A stretch of DNA of 20,389 nt from Calditrichota bacterium. GTDB lineage: Bacteria; Calditrichota; Calditrichia; Calditrichales; Calditrichaceae. Positions 1 to 7,376 of this stretch are shown here, piece after piece. The notes under the pieces were generated by a model. That model saw only the letters and a program-made list of their open reading frames with translations, had not been told where the DNA came from and did not search any database. The position numbers and the translations under genes were made by a program. How positions within the stretch are numbered: position 1 is the first letter of the stretch; each line of letters begins with the position of its first letter. Location: positions 1 through 20,389 of the forward strand of contig JAJRSN010000286.1 in NCBI GenBank assembly GCA_024278715.1, given 5' to 3'.

Positions 1-977
1 AACATTCGAGCCGCGGCGACAATATCTTCAGCCGGAACACCGCTGTCGTTAGCCGCATATTCCGGAGTGTACTTTTCGAGAAATTGTTTGTATTCCTCAA
101 AGGTCAAATCTGTTTTGTTGTCTTTAAAAACAACATTTTCTTTGATGAACTGTTCGTCCGCATATCCTTCTTTGATAATTATCCGAGCCATGGCATGCAG
201 AATGGCAAGATCGTAACCGGGTTTGGGAAACAGGTGTAAATCGGTGATCTGATCCGTAGGCGTTTTACGCGGATCGATGATCAGAATTTTTACATTGGGA
301 TTCTGATGTTTGCGGCGTATAATTCTCTCGAACAAAATCGGGTGGCATTCGGCGGTATTGCTTCCTATTAACATAAAAAATTCAGCCTGTTCAATATCGT
401 CGTAAGTGCCTACCGGCTCGTCGAGTCCCAGCGAGGTCAGATAACCCCCGACCGCGCTTGCCATACACAGTCGCGGATTTCCTTCCATATTGTTGGTTCC
501 AATACAGCCCTTGTAAAGCTTATTTGCCATGTAGGTTTCTTCGGTTTCCGCCTGACCCGAACCGTAAAAAGCCAGCGCGTCGGGTCCGTACTGTTTTCGG
601 ATGCTATTGAACCTTTCGGCGATAAAATTCAAGGCTTCATCCCAGCTTACTCTTTGGAATTTGCCGTCTTTTTTGATCATGGGATGTTTTAAGCGGGTAT
701 CGGAATAAACAATTTTATGGAGATAAAATCCTTTAACGCAGAGGTGTCCTTTGTTAATGGTATTCAAATTATCGCCTTTAACGGCAACTACTTTTCCGTC
801 CCTTTCCCCGACCATCACGCCGCACCCGGTGCCGCAAAAACGGCAAACGGATTTGTGCCATTTGGTGGAATCGGCAAATAGCTGAGAAGCCGCCCCGGGG
901 ATTAAAGAGGTTCCCAAACTGGCTGCAGCGGCTGCTGCTGCAGAAGTCTTTATAAATTCTCTACGGGTTAAGCCCAT
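1..977 (-). CDS. napA: Periplasmic nitrate reductase catalytic subunit NapA, N-terminal part (runs off left edge)
   Basis: Molybdopterin oxidoreductase that reduces nitrate to nitrite in the periplasm. About 325 N-terminal residues are visible and the C-terminal part lies beyond position 1. The protein opens with a twin-arginine (Tat) signal, RREFIK at residues 5-10, followed by an alanine-rich hydrophobic stretch. Four cysteines, C45, C48, C52 and C80 (CX2CX3CX27C), are placed like the NapA [4Fe-4S] ligands. CVKG follows the fourth. LCMASAVGGY contains C171, which aligns with the molybdenum-ligand cysteine of NapA. The following text (DEPVGTYDDIEQAE, then GSNTAECHPI) is also NapA-like rather than formate-dehydrogenase-like. 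The ATG is preceded by AGGGAG. The gene lies 30 bp downstream of the tetrahaem cytochrome, so it is probably the third visible gene of a porin-napM-napA transcript. Any napC, napD, napG or napH would lie off the left edge. Confidence 0.93.
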   Translation of the reverse strand, partial: MGLTRREFIKTSAAAAAAASLGTSLIPGAASQLFADSTKWHKSVCRFCGTGCGVMVGERDGKVVAVKGDNLNTINKGHLCVKGFYLHKIVYSDTRLKHPMIKKDGKFQRVSWDEALNFIAERFNSIRKQYGPDALAFYGSGQAETEETYMANKLYKGCIGTNNMEGNPRLCMASAVGGYLTSLGLDEPVGTYDDIEQAEFFMLIGSNTAECHPILFERIIRRKHQNPNVKILIIDPRKTPTDQITDLHLFPKPGYDLAILHAMARIIIKEGYADEQFIKENVVFKDNKTDLTFEEYKQFLEKYTPEYAANDSGVPAEDIVAAARM

Positions 978-1007
978 TTTTCAACTCCCTACTTTTTAAC
1001 TTTTAGC

Positions 1008-1379
1008 TTATTGATGAAACTTTAAGCTGTGTCCGTTGTGGCAGGAAAAACACTGCAAGTTGCCGCCTTTTCTCGCATCCACAGGCTCTCCGGTATGGCA
1101 ACTTAAACATGTTTCCGTTGACGGCTTTCTGTAGAACTCAACCTGTCCGTCTCCGTGACACATATAACAACCAAAATTCATCATGCCATGTTTACTTTTT
1201 TCCCAGTCCCGAACAATATCCGGCGTTACCTCTTTATGACATTCCATACAAGATTGCGTGAAATCAACCTCCGGATGCTTCTCTTCTTTTTCATCATCCG
1301 CCTGCAAATTAAGTTGCAAAGAAAATATTATGATCAGCACTCCGGCGACGGCTAATAACCACTTTGTTGTTTTGCTCAT
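1008..1379 (-). CDS. napM: Periplasmic tetrahaem cytochrome c (NapM-like)
   Basis: Small exported electron carrier of 123 residues. A hydrophobic segment at about 6-26 acts as a signal peptide (possible cleavage after LQA) or as a membrane anchor. Four c-type haem sites are visible: CMECH at 44-48, CYMCH at 71-75, CLSCH at 91-95 and CFSCH at 110-114. Extra histidines at 35, 64, 117 and 122 could be distal ligands. Its position immediately before napA matches the tetrahaem NapM of napCMADGH-type clusters, which passes electrons to NapA. The name rests on context and haem count, so treat it as provisional. The start is supported by GGGAGAAG just upstream of the ATG. It is separated from the upstream porin by 51 bp holding a hairpin. 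Confidence 0.85.
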   Translation of the reverse strand: MSKTTKWLLAVAGVLIIIFSLQLNLQADDEKEEKHPEVDFTQSCMECHKEVTPDIVRDWEKSKHGMMNFGCYMCHGDGQVEFYRKPSTETCLSCHTGEPVDARKGGNLQCFSCHNGHSLKFHQ

Positions 1380-1406
1380 GACTTCTCCCTCATTTATTGA
1401 AAACGG

Positions 1407-1427
1407 GAAGGCTTAAATAAAGCCTTC
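1407..1427 (-). promoter_or_regulatory. Intercistronic hairpin between porin and napM
   Basis: On the transcribed strand GAAGGCTT and AAGCCTTC form a perfect 8-bp stem with a 5-nt loop, starting 3 nt after the porin stop. The downstream sequence (CCGTTTTC) is only weakly U-rich. It may be a partial terminator or a 3' stabiliser giving more porin than nap mRNA. The function is inferred. Confidence 0.5.
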
Positions 1428-1430
1428 TGA

Positions 1431-2894
1431 TCAAAATTTGAGTGTAAGAGTTGATTTTAATTCCCAGGCAGGATCGTTGTATGAATCGGTGCCGTTGATA
1501 AGATAACCGGCGGCTTTACCCGGAACAAAATATCCGCCGCGCAGGGTGAATGTTAATTCATCGTAAATTTTGTAACTGACCCGAAAATCCACTTCCTGCC
1601 CCAAATCGTTTGCCTTGGTGTCGGGATCGATTTTCCAGTCGCCGGCGCCGTCGCTTGCCCAGGCATGGACCGGCTGAGTCGAACGCAGATAGTTATAGGA
1701 TACGAAGGTACTCAACTTTTTAAGAGGCTTATATTCGGCGTTAATTTGCAGAATGGTTGTATTTTCCAATTCGCGGTATCCGCGCACGTTCGGAGCTCCC
1801 AATCCCTGAGGCGTAATACCTTCTTCATCCGGCATAATCGAATCTTCCCACACTTCGGTAATGTAAAAGAATCCGGAAGTTCTGAGTTTGTTCACATTTC
1901 CCTTGCCTCCGCTCAAATCGTTATCGCCGGAGCCCATGCCAAAAACGCCGCCCAGAGATAATTTATCCGTCGTAGTATGAACCAATTTAAGATACAGATT
2001 GTACCCGGCAAGATTTCCGTCATTAATATCCCAGTTTTGTTTTTCCCCGTGTACCTTATTTTTAATATCATCCTTACCCGTTAAATAATCAGCCTCGAAA
2101 TCCGCTTTGATTTTTCCCTTTTTGAATGTTCCTGAAACGCCCAGAGCGGTTAACTGCGTAACCTGTGGAGAGAAACGCGTTTTAAAAAATTGCAGATGAT
2201 CCGGGACATAGGCGTTCATATCGGCGACGCTTGCGTCGTTGTAGAAAAATCCGTAAACATTGTAATCGAGCGAGCTGACTTTGTTGTTAAAATTAAAAGA
2301 AAACAAGTGCGCATCTCTGCCGTCCGTAAACTTGCGTTGATCCGGGGGCAGACTCTTCTCGTCGCTTAATCCGTCAACTCCTTCGGAAACTTTAGCCCAG
2401 CTCAAAGTTATTTTTTTGCCTAACACGCCTTTCAAATCTGCCTGAATACCGTCGTAATTATTATCTACCATAATCTTGTTTCCGACGCCGTACCACATAC
2501 GACCGACGCGAAAGGTTAACGGTTTTTCGGGTAAATCGAATTCAATGTACGCCTGATCAACATGAAACAAAAAGTTGGTGTCTTTAAAATCGAACAAAGA
2601 ACTACCGCCAGCCGTACCGGTGCGCAGCTTGCTTTTTAATGCGTTGTCAACGCCCCACCAGCCCTGAGCCATGTCAAAACGCGTGACGGCTCTCAGGTGC
2701 TCGTTCACCGCTACTTGAACTTTAAAACGAAGCATTTGAACAACGTAATTGTCGTTGTACTTTTTTGCCCCAAAGGTAAAATCATGTTGCGATTGACCCC
2801 AGGCTGTGTAAACCCCGTTCACTTTGAAATCGGCGGAATAAAGAAGAGTTGATAAGACGATTAAAACCACACAAACCCGAATTAAATGTTTCAT
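1431..2894 (-). CDS. Outer-membrane beta-barrel porin, first gene of the nap transcript
   Basis: A 487-residue protein with a signal peptide (MKHLIRVCVVLIVLSTLLYS, cut around residue 20) and then alternating polar and hydrophobic strands typical of a beta-barrel. It ends in the aromatic-terminated strand STLTLKF expected for BAM-inserted proteins. The stretch around FRVGRMWYGVGNKIMVDNN recalls alginate-export-type porins, but the substrate cannot be read from the sequence. AGGAGG lies just upstream of the ATG. It is preceded by a sigma54-like promoter and followed by napM and napA, so it may admit nitrate or release nitrite across the outer membrane. That role is inferred from context only. 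The length is within the range of substrate-specific porins of 16 to 18 strands. Confidence 0.8.
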   Translation of the reverse strand: MKHLIRVCVVLIVLSTLLYSADFKVNGVYTAWGQSQHDFTFGAKKYNDNYVVQMLRFKVQVAVNEHLRAVTRFDMAQGWWGVDNALKSKLRTGTAGGSSLFDFKDTNFLFHVDQAYIEFDLPEKPLTFRVGRMWYGVGNKIMVDNNYDGIQADLKGVLGKKITLSWAKVSEGVDGLSDEKSLPPDQRKFTDGRDAHLFSFNFNNKVSSLDYNVYGFFYNDASVADMNAYVPDHLQFFKTRFSPQVTQLTALGVSGTFKKGKIKADFEADYLTGKDDIKNKVHGEKQNWDINDGNLAGYNLYLKLVHTTTDKLSLGGVFGMGSGDNDLSGGKGNVNKLRTSGFFYITEVWEDSIMPDEEGITPQGLGAPNVRGYRELENTTILQINAEYKPLKKLSTFVSYNYLRSTQPVHAWASDGAGDWKIDPDTKANDLGQEVDFRVSYKIYDELTFTLRGGYFVPGKAAGYLINGTDSYNDPAWELKSTLTLKF

Positions 2895-2943
2895 AGTTCC
2901 TCCTACTTTTGAATTGCATGTGAATTATTTTACTTTTTTATTG

Positions 2944-2959
2944 TTCAAATCGTATGCCA
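2944..2959 (-). promoter_or_regulatory. Sigma54 (-24/-12) promoter for the porin-nap genes
   Basis: On the minus strand the sequence is TGGCATACGATTTGAA, against the consensus TGGCAYRNNNNTTGCW. It matches at every specified position except the C of the -12 GC, which is A. The GG-N10-G spacing is exact. The predicted start near 2933 gives a leader of about 40 nt before the porin ATG. An NtrC-type sigma54 activator is encoded next door, which supports the assignment. Confidence 0.72.
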
Positions 2960-3034
2960 GTATTATCAAATTGTGTAATCCTTTGTTTTTCCGCGTGTTA
3001 CAAAAATCCCGCCCGCTTGATTCTACCGCCGGAT

Positions 3035-3052
3035 ATGACGACATGCCGTCAT
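3035..3052. promoter_or_regulatory. 18-bp palindrome, candidate activator-binding site (UAS)
   Basis: ATGACGACATGCCGTCAT is a dyad matching in 8 of 9 base pairs. Its centre lies about 110 bp upstream of the predicted sigma54 start for the porin and about 88 bp before the kinase ATG. That is the usual location for an NtrC-family dimer site. Binding by the adjacent regulator, and possible autoregulation, are inferred. Confidence 0.5.
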
Positions 3053-3131
3053 CTGACCGTATTCCGCCAATATCGCAAAAAACATTTGAATTTTTTTCCC
3101 AATAATCTCAAATTAAAGCAGGAGAAAAACC

Positions 3132-5048
3132 ATGAAACTTACCGGTCGAATTATCTTATTGATTGGGATTACAACCACTATAATTCTGTCGGCGATTTTT
3201 AGCCTTCTCACCATTCGCTATAATCAACAAATAGAGAAGGCGCTTTTAAACAACGCCCGCACTCTTTACCGGATGGTTGTTACGGTTCGAAACTGGGCGT
3301 CCGACTACGGCGGTGTTTTTGTCAAAAAAACGCCTGATGCCGAAATCAACCCGTTTCTCCCGCATCCTGCGCTTATTACTCAGGATTCGGATACTCTGGT
3401 TCTGCGGAACCCCGCCTTAATTACCCGCGAATTAAGCAATTTAAGCAAGCTATATCTGGGCGACGCCTATTTTCACATGTCCAGCAAAAAATATATTAAC
3501 CCGCAAAACAAACCCGATTATTTTGAATTGGAAGCCTTAAACTATTTTGAAAAATACGGAAATTCCAAAAAAGAATTCTACGGTTTCGAAAAAAAGAATG
3601 ACAAGCTTTTTTTCCGTTATTTCGCTCCGCTTTACACAAAAAAGTCCTGCCTTAGCTGCCATAAAAAACAAGGATACCATGAAGGAGACTTACGCGGCGG
3701 AATCAGTATTCATCTATCAGCCGAATCGTTCCGCGACGCCAAGCGGCAAAATCTGCAATTTATGATTATCGCGTCATTAATTACAATTTTAATCCTTTGC
3801 ACCATTCTTTATTTTGGTTTGCACAAGACCATCATTCATCCCATAGAAAAATTAACCCTCGCCGCGCAAAAAATTGAAGCGCAGGACTATGATTTTCAAC
3901 TGCAGCCGCCCGAAAACGTCAGTTACGAAATCGGTAAATTGTTCAACGCCTTTAACAGAATGAGGGATTCCATTCTCGCCTATCTATCAAAGCTAAAATT
4001 CTCGGAAGAAAAATACCGAACTCTTATTGAAAATTCTTTTGAGGCTATAGCCATTACCGCTCAGGACGGCAAGATTGCGGAAATCAACAGCCGCTTTGCC
4101 GATCTGCTGGAAACTTCGAAGCGGGCGGTTATTGGCAAAAATATCCGACAGATTCTGAGCTCCGAGAATATTAAATCTTTTGACGAACAGGTTAACGCCC
4201 CATACCCGACGCGTCATTATGAAACGGAAATCATTACCGATCGCCAATCCAATATTCCGGTGGAGGTCTTCGAAATAGGCAATATCAAATTAGCTCCCGA
4301 AGAACAAATAACATTCTTCTATCTGCGCGATTTGCGATTACGCAAAAAACTGGAAATGTACAGCATTCAAATGGAAAAGATGCTGGTTCTGGGAGAGCTT
4401 TCAGCCGGCATTGCGCATGAGTTAAGAAATCCCTTATTTGCTTTGGCTAATAATCTGGATTATCTGAACAAGCAGTTAAAAAATCAACCCGCTTTTAAAG
4501 AGATCTACCCGGAATTACAACAGAGTTTGAACAAAATCCATAAAATTGTTTCTTCTATTCTGGACTTTGCCTCCCCCCACCCGCCGGAATTCAAACGCAT
4601 CAATTTAATAGAGATAATTGACAAGTGTTTGATACTGGTGCGCAAAAAGTTCGAAAAAGCCAATATTAAAATTCATCAGGAATTTGTGGGCGATTGTTTT
4701 GAAGTTTTTGCGGATCCCTTTCAGATGGAACAGGTGTTCGTTAATCTTTTCATGAATTCGTTTAAAGCGATGCAGGATCACGGCGAACTTTTGATCAAAG
4801 GACGATGCAAAAACGGTTCGGCAGAAATTTCGGTTGAGGATAGCGGTCTCGGCATTAAAGAAAAGGATCTGGCGCGCATTTTCGACCCTTTTTACACCCA
4901 GTTTGAGTCGGGCACGGGACTGGGGCTTTCGATCGTGCAGAAAATATTAACCCAGCACCAAATCAAAATCACTGTCCGAAGCAAGCCGGGTTACGGCTCC
5001 ACGTTTACTTTATCTTTCCCCAAAATCAAGAAAAAGGATATATCATGA
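3132..5048 (+). CDS. Membrane sensor histidine kinase with periplasmic c-type haem domain
   Basis: A 638-residue sensor kinase. TM1 is at about 7-28. A periplasmic domain at about 29-208 contains one c-type haem motif, CLSCH (C173, C176, H177), in the setting CLSCHKKQGYHEGDLRGG typical of DUF3365/Tll0287-like haem domains. TM2 is at about 209-230, HAMP at about 230-284, and a PAS domain at about 290-400. The HisKA H-box is ELSAGIAHELRNP with phospho-acceptor H429. The ATPase domain shows the N-box NLFMNSFKAM, G1 DSGLGI and G2 GTGLGLS. AGGAGAA precedes the ATG. Its stop overlaps the start of the response regulator (ATGA), so the two form a cognate pair. The haem suggests sensing of redox state, a gas or an oxidised nitrogen species. 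The actual ligand is not visible. Confidence 0.92.
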   Translation: MKLTGRIILLIGITTTIILSAIFSLLTIRYNQQIEKALLNNARTLYRMVVTVRNWASDYGGVFVKKTPDAEINPFLPHPALITQDSDTLVLRNPALITRELSNLSKLYLGDAYFHMSSKKYINPQNKPDYFELEALNYFEKYGNSKKEFYGFEKKNDKLFFRYFAPLYTKKSCLSCHKKQGYHEGDLRGGISIHLSAESFRDAKRQNLQFMIIASLITILILCTILYFGLHKTIIHPIEKLTLAAQKIEAQDYDFQLQPPENVSYEIGKLFNAFNRMRDSILAYLSKLKFSEEKYRTLIENSFEAIAITAQDGKIAEINSRFADLLETSKRAVIGKNIRQILSSENIKSFDEQVNAPYPTRHYETEIITDRQSNIPVEVFEIGNIKLAPEEQITFFYLRDLRLRKKLEMYSIQMEKMLVLGELSAGIAHELRNPLFALANNLDYLNKQLKNQPAFKEIYPELQQSLNKIHKIVSSILDFASPHPPEFKRINLIEIIDKCLILVRKKFEKANIKIHQEFVGDCFEVFADPFQMEQVFVNLFMNSFKAMQDHGELLIKGRCKNGSAEISVEDSGLGIKEKDLARIFDPFYTQFESGTGLGLSIVQKILTQHQIKITVRSKPGYGSTFTLSFPKIKKKDIS

Positions 5049-6430
5049 AATTTTTCATACATATTGTGGATGATGAAAAAACGGTGGCGCAATCATTGAA
5101 ACGCATTCTGGATCATCCGGAACGCGTAATCGAACTTTCCAATTCGGCGGAAGAAGCTCTGAAAAAAGCGCAGAATTTTAAGTACGATCTGTTTTTACTC
5201 GACTATCGGCTCGGAAGCATGGACGGCGTGCAACTTCTCGAAAAATTAAAGGCAATGGAACCGCAGGCATTGTTTATCATCGTTACTGCTTACGGTAATG
5301 TGGATATTGCGGTTCGCGCCATGAAAATCGGAGCTTTTGATTTTGTGCAAAAAGACCAGAATCCTGACGTGATCCGCTTTACGGTTCAGCGGGCTCTGGA
5401 CAATTTACGGCTGCGGAAGGAAGTGGAAAATTTAAAATCGGCGTCGCTAAAAAATACCGGCATGCCCAGAATCATCGCCGAATCCAAAGTAATGAAAGAA
5501 GTCTTGCAGATTGCCGAAAAGTTTGCCCTGACCGACAGCACGGTATTAATCACCGGCGAAACGGGAACGGGAAAAAATCTGTTGGCGGAATACGTTCACT
5601 ACAAAAGCCCCCGCTTCACCCAGCCATTCATATCCATAAACTGCTGCGCCATTCCCCCCAACCTGATGGAAAGCGAATTATTCGGCTATGAGAAAGGAGC
5701 GTTTACCGGAGCGCATTCCGGAGGTAAGGTCGGATTAATCGAACGCGCCAATAACGGCACGCTTTTTTTGGATGAAATCGGCGAACTGACGCTTGATCTG
5801 CAATCGAAACTGCTGCACATCATGGAGCGTCAGGAATTTTTTCGTATCGGCGCGGTACAATCGCAAAAAATCGATATCCGCATTATCGCCGCTACCAATG
5901 TTAATCTGAAGGAAATGGTGGAAAGCAAACAATTCAGATTAGACCTGTTTTACCGTCTTAACGTGGCTACCATCGAAATTCCGCCGCTGCGCCAAAGAAA
6001 AGAAGACATCATCCCGCTGACAAAAGTTTTTATTGACGATTTCAATAATCGCTTTAATAAAAAAGTCACCCAAATTTCCGAGGATGCCGTTCACTTTTTA
6101 ACCAACGCTCCTTGGAACGGAAATATCAGAGAGCTTAAAAATTTAATCGAACGCGTTATGATATTGATTGAAGGAGAAACACTAACCTATTCTGAAATTC
6201 TTAAGGCGTTTAATCCCTTTTCCATTACTTCTCAGGAAAACGAGCCCTCCTTTTTCTCCCTTGCTTTATCGCCCGAACCGGGGAGCAATCTTCTTCATCA
6301 CGCGCAAAAAGAACTTATCGCCCAGGCTCTCGAAAAGACGAAAGGCAACCGCAGCTCCGCCGCACGATTACTGGGTATTCCGAGAACGACGCTTAATTTT
6401 TACATCGAGAAATTCAAAATTCTCGCCTGA
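5045..6430 (+). CDS. NtrC-family sigma54-dependent response regulator
   Basis: A 461-residue three-domain activator. The receiver domain (about 4-115) has acidic residues D9 and D10, phospho-acceptor D53 in LFLLDYRLG, T81 and K103. The AAA+ domain (about 141-375) has Walker A GETGTGKN at 171-178, the sigma54-contacting GAFTGA loop at 218-223, Walker B FLDEIGE at 241-247, and the R-finger region RLDLFYRLN. The FIS-type helix-turn-helix lies at about 420-460 (GNRSSAARLLGIPRTTLNFY). All residues needed for phosphorylation, ATP hydrolysis and sigma54 contact are present. It overlaps the kinase gene by 4 bp. The likely target is the divergent porin-nap promoter, which carries a sigma54 element and an upstream palindrome. 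Confidence 0.95.
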   Translation: MKFFIHIVDDEKTVAQSLKRILDHPERVIELSNSAEEALKKAQNFKYDLFLLDYRLGSMDGVQLLEKLKAMEPQALFIIVTAYGNVDIAVRAMKIGAFDFVQKDQNPDVIRFTVQRALDNLRLRKEVENLKSASLKNTGMPRIIAESKVMKEVLQIAEKFALTDSTVLITGETGTGKNLLAEYVHYKSPRFTQPFISINCCAIPPNLMESELFGYEKGAFTGAHSGGKVGLIERANNGTLFLDEIGELTLDLQSKLLHIMERQEFFRIGAVQSQKIDIRIIAATNVNLKEMVESKQFRLDLFYRLNVATIEIPPLRQRKEDIIPLTKVFIDDFNNRFNKKVTQISEDAVHFLTNAPWNGNIRELKNLIERVMILIEGETLTYSEILKAFNPFSITSQENEPSFFSLALSPEPGSNLLHHAQKELIAQALEKTKGNRSSAARLLGIPRTTLNFYIEKFKILA

Positions 6431-6872
6431 AGCTTAACGAGAAGTGACGAGTGATAAGGTCGTAATGCGTGATGCGTAATGTGTGATGAGCAACGAATGA
6501 TGAGTAAGACAAAAGACAAAAGATTATCAGAAAGCAGAAAGCGGAAAGCAGTGACCACAAGCTACTGTGTTAAAAGATTTGAAGAGGTTCGCTTAACGCT
6601 TAACGAATATGTGACCAGTAACCAGTGACCGGAGAAGCCTCTTAACGCTTACATTCAAGGGACAAGGCATAAGGAGCAAGGAACAAGGGACAATTAGCCT
6701 ACTCAGCTTAACGCATACTCCCTTACACATTTAACCCTTAACACTTAACCCTTAACAAATTCTGCCAAAGACATCGTTCCATAAATTTTCCGTAAATATT
6801 CGCTTTAAGATAGGCTTGAATTATATTTTTCAAATACCTATGTTTTATTTAAATAAAAAAAGAATCTGCTGA
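6431..6872. repeat. Non-coding 442-bp gap rich in short imperfect repeats
   Basis: No gene is apparent here. From 6439 to about 6760 the DNA is built of blocks of near-repeated words. They include GTGATGCGTAATGTGTGATG-type words (6465-6500), AAAGCAGAAAGCGGAAAGCAG-type words (about 6530-6552), GCTTAACG doublets (about 6590-6605), GTGACCAGTAACCAGTGACC at about 6611-6630, AAGGNNCAAGG words (6655-6692), and TTAACCC/TTAACAC units (6731-6756). Each block has its own period and the copies are diverged. The last roughly 110 bp is plain AT-rich DNA leading into the TRAP genes, where a promoter must lie, though I could not assign one. Confidence 0.6.
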
Positions 6873-7376
6873 ATGATGTCAACAATTCGTTTGATTAATG
6901 AGTGGATAGCGAAATTCGAGACGGCAATTTTGGTACTGATTGTACTGACCATGGTGTTTTTAGCCGGGCTGCAGATTGTTCTGCGAAAGGTTTTTAATTA
7001 CGGTCTTTTATGGGGCGATATTTTTTTACGGCATTTGGTGTTGTGGGTCAGTTTCATCGGCGCTTCGCTCGCCACAAAAGATAACAAACACATTAACATC
7101 GATCTTTTGAGCAGGTCATTAAAGGGCAGAACGCAGTCTTTCGCTCATTTAATAATTCATCTTTTCTCGCTTTTTATTACGCTTTTATTGACCAACGCTT
7201 CGCTGAATTTTGTTCTTTCCGAAAAAGAATTCGGCTCCGCTTTGTTCATGGATATTCCCGCCTGGTATTTTCAGGTTATCATTCCGATCGGATTCGGACT
7301 GATGGCGCTGCGGTTTTTCCTGAACGCTCTGTTGTCACTGGATGAAGTCATAAAAGGCGGGAGCGGCGACAGATGA
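6873..7376 (+). CDS. dctQ: TRAP transporter small membrane subunit (DctQ family)
   Basis: A 167-residue protein with four predicted membrane helices (about 17-38, 50-70, 88-110 and 128-152), the size and topology of DctQ. The stretch VLWVSFIGASLATKDNKHIN is characteristic of the family. DctQ pairs with DctM to import carboxylic acids using the Na+ gradient together with a periplasmic binding protein. No strong ribosome-binding site precedes the start. Two successive ATG codons (6873 and 6876) are equally possible. The stop overlaps the dctM start (ATGA). No dctP is present in the window, which is unusual for the family's usual P-Q-M order. Confidence 0.88.
   Translation: MMSTIRLINEWIAKFETAILVLIVLTMVFLAGLQIVLRKVFNYGLLWGDIFLRHLVLWVSFIGASLATKDNKHINIDLLSRSLKGRTQSFAHLIIHLFSLFITLLLTNASLNFVLSEKEFGSALFMDIPAWYFQVIIPIGFGLMALRFFLNALLSLDEVIKGGSGDR

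Noticed and set aside
2914..3202. Short plus-strand frames in the porin-kinase divergent gap
   Set aside because: They cover the promoter and palindrome region and run into the kinase gene in another frame. They have no protein signature.
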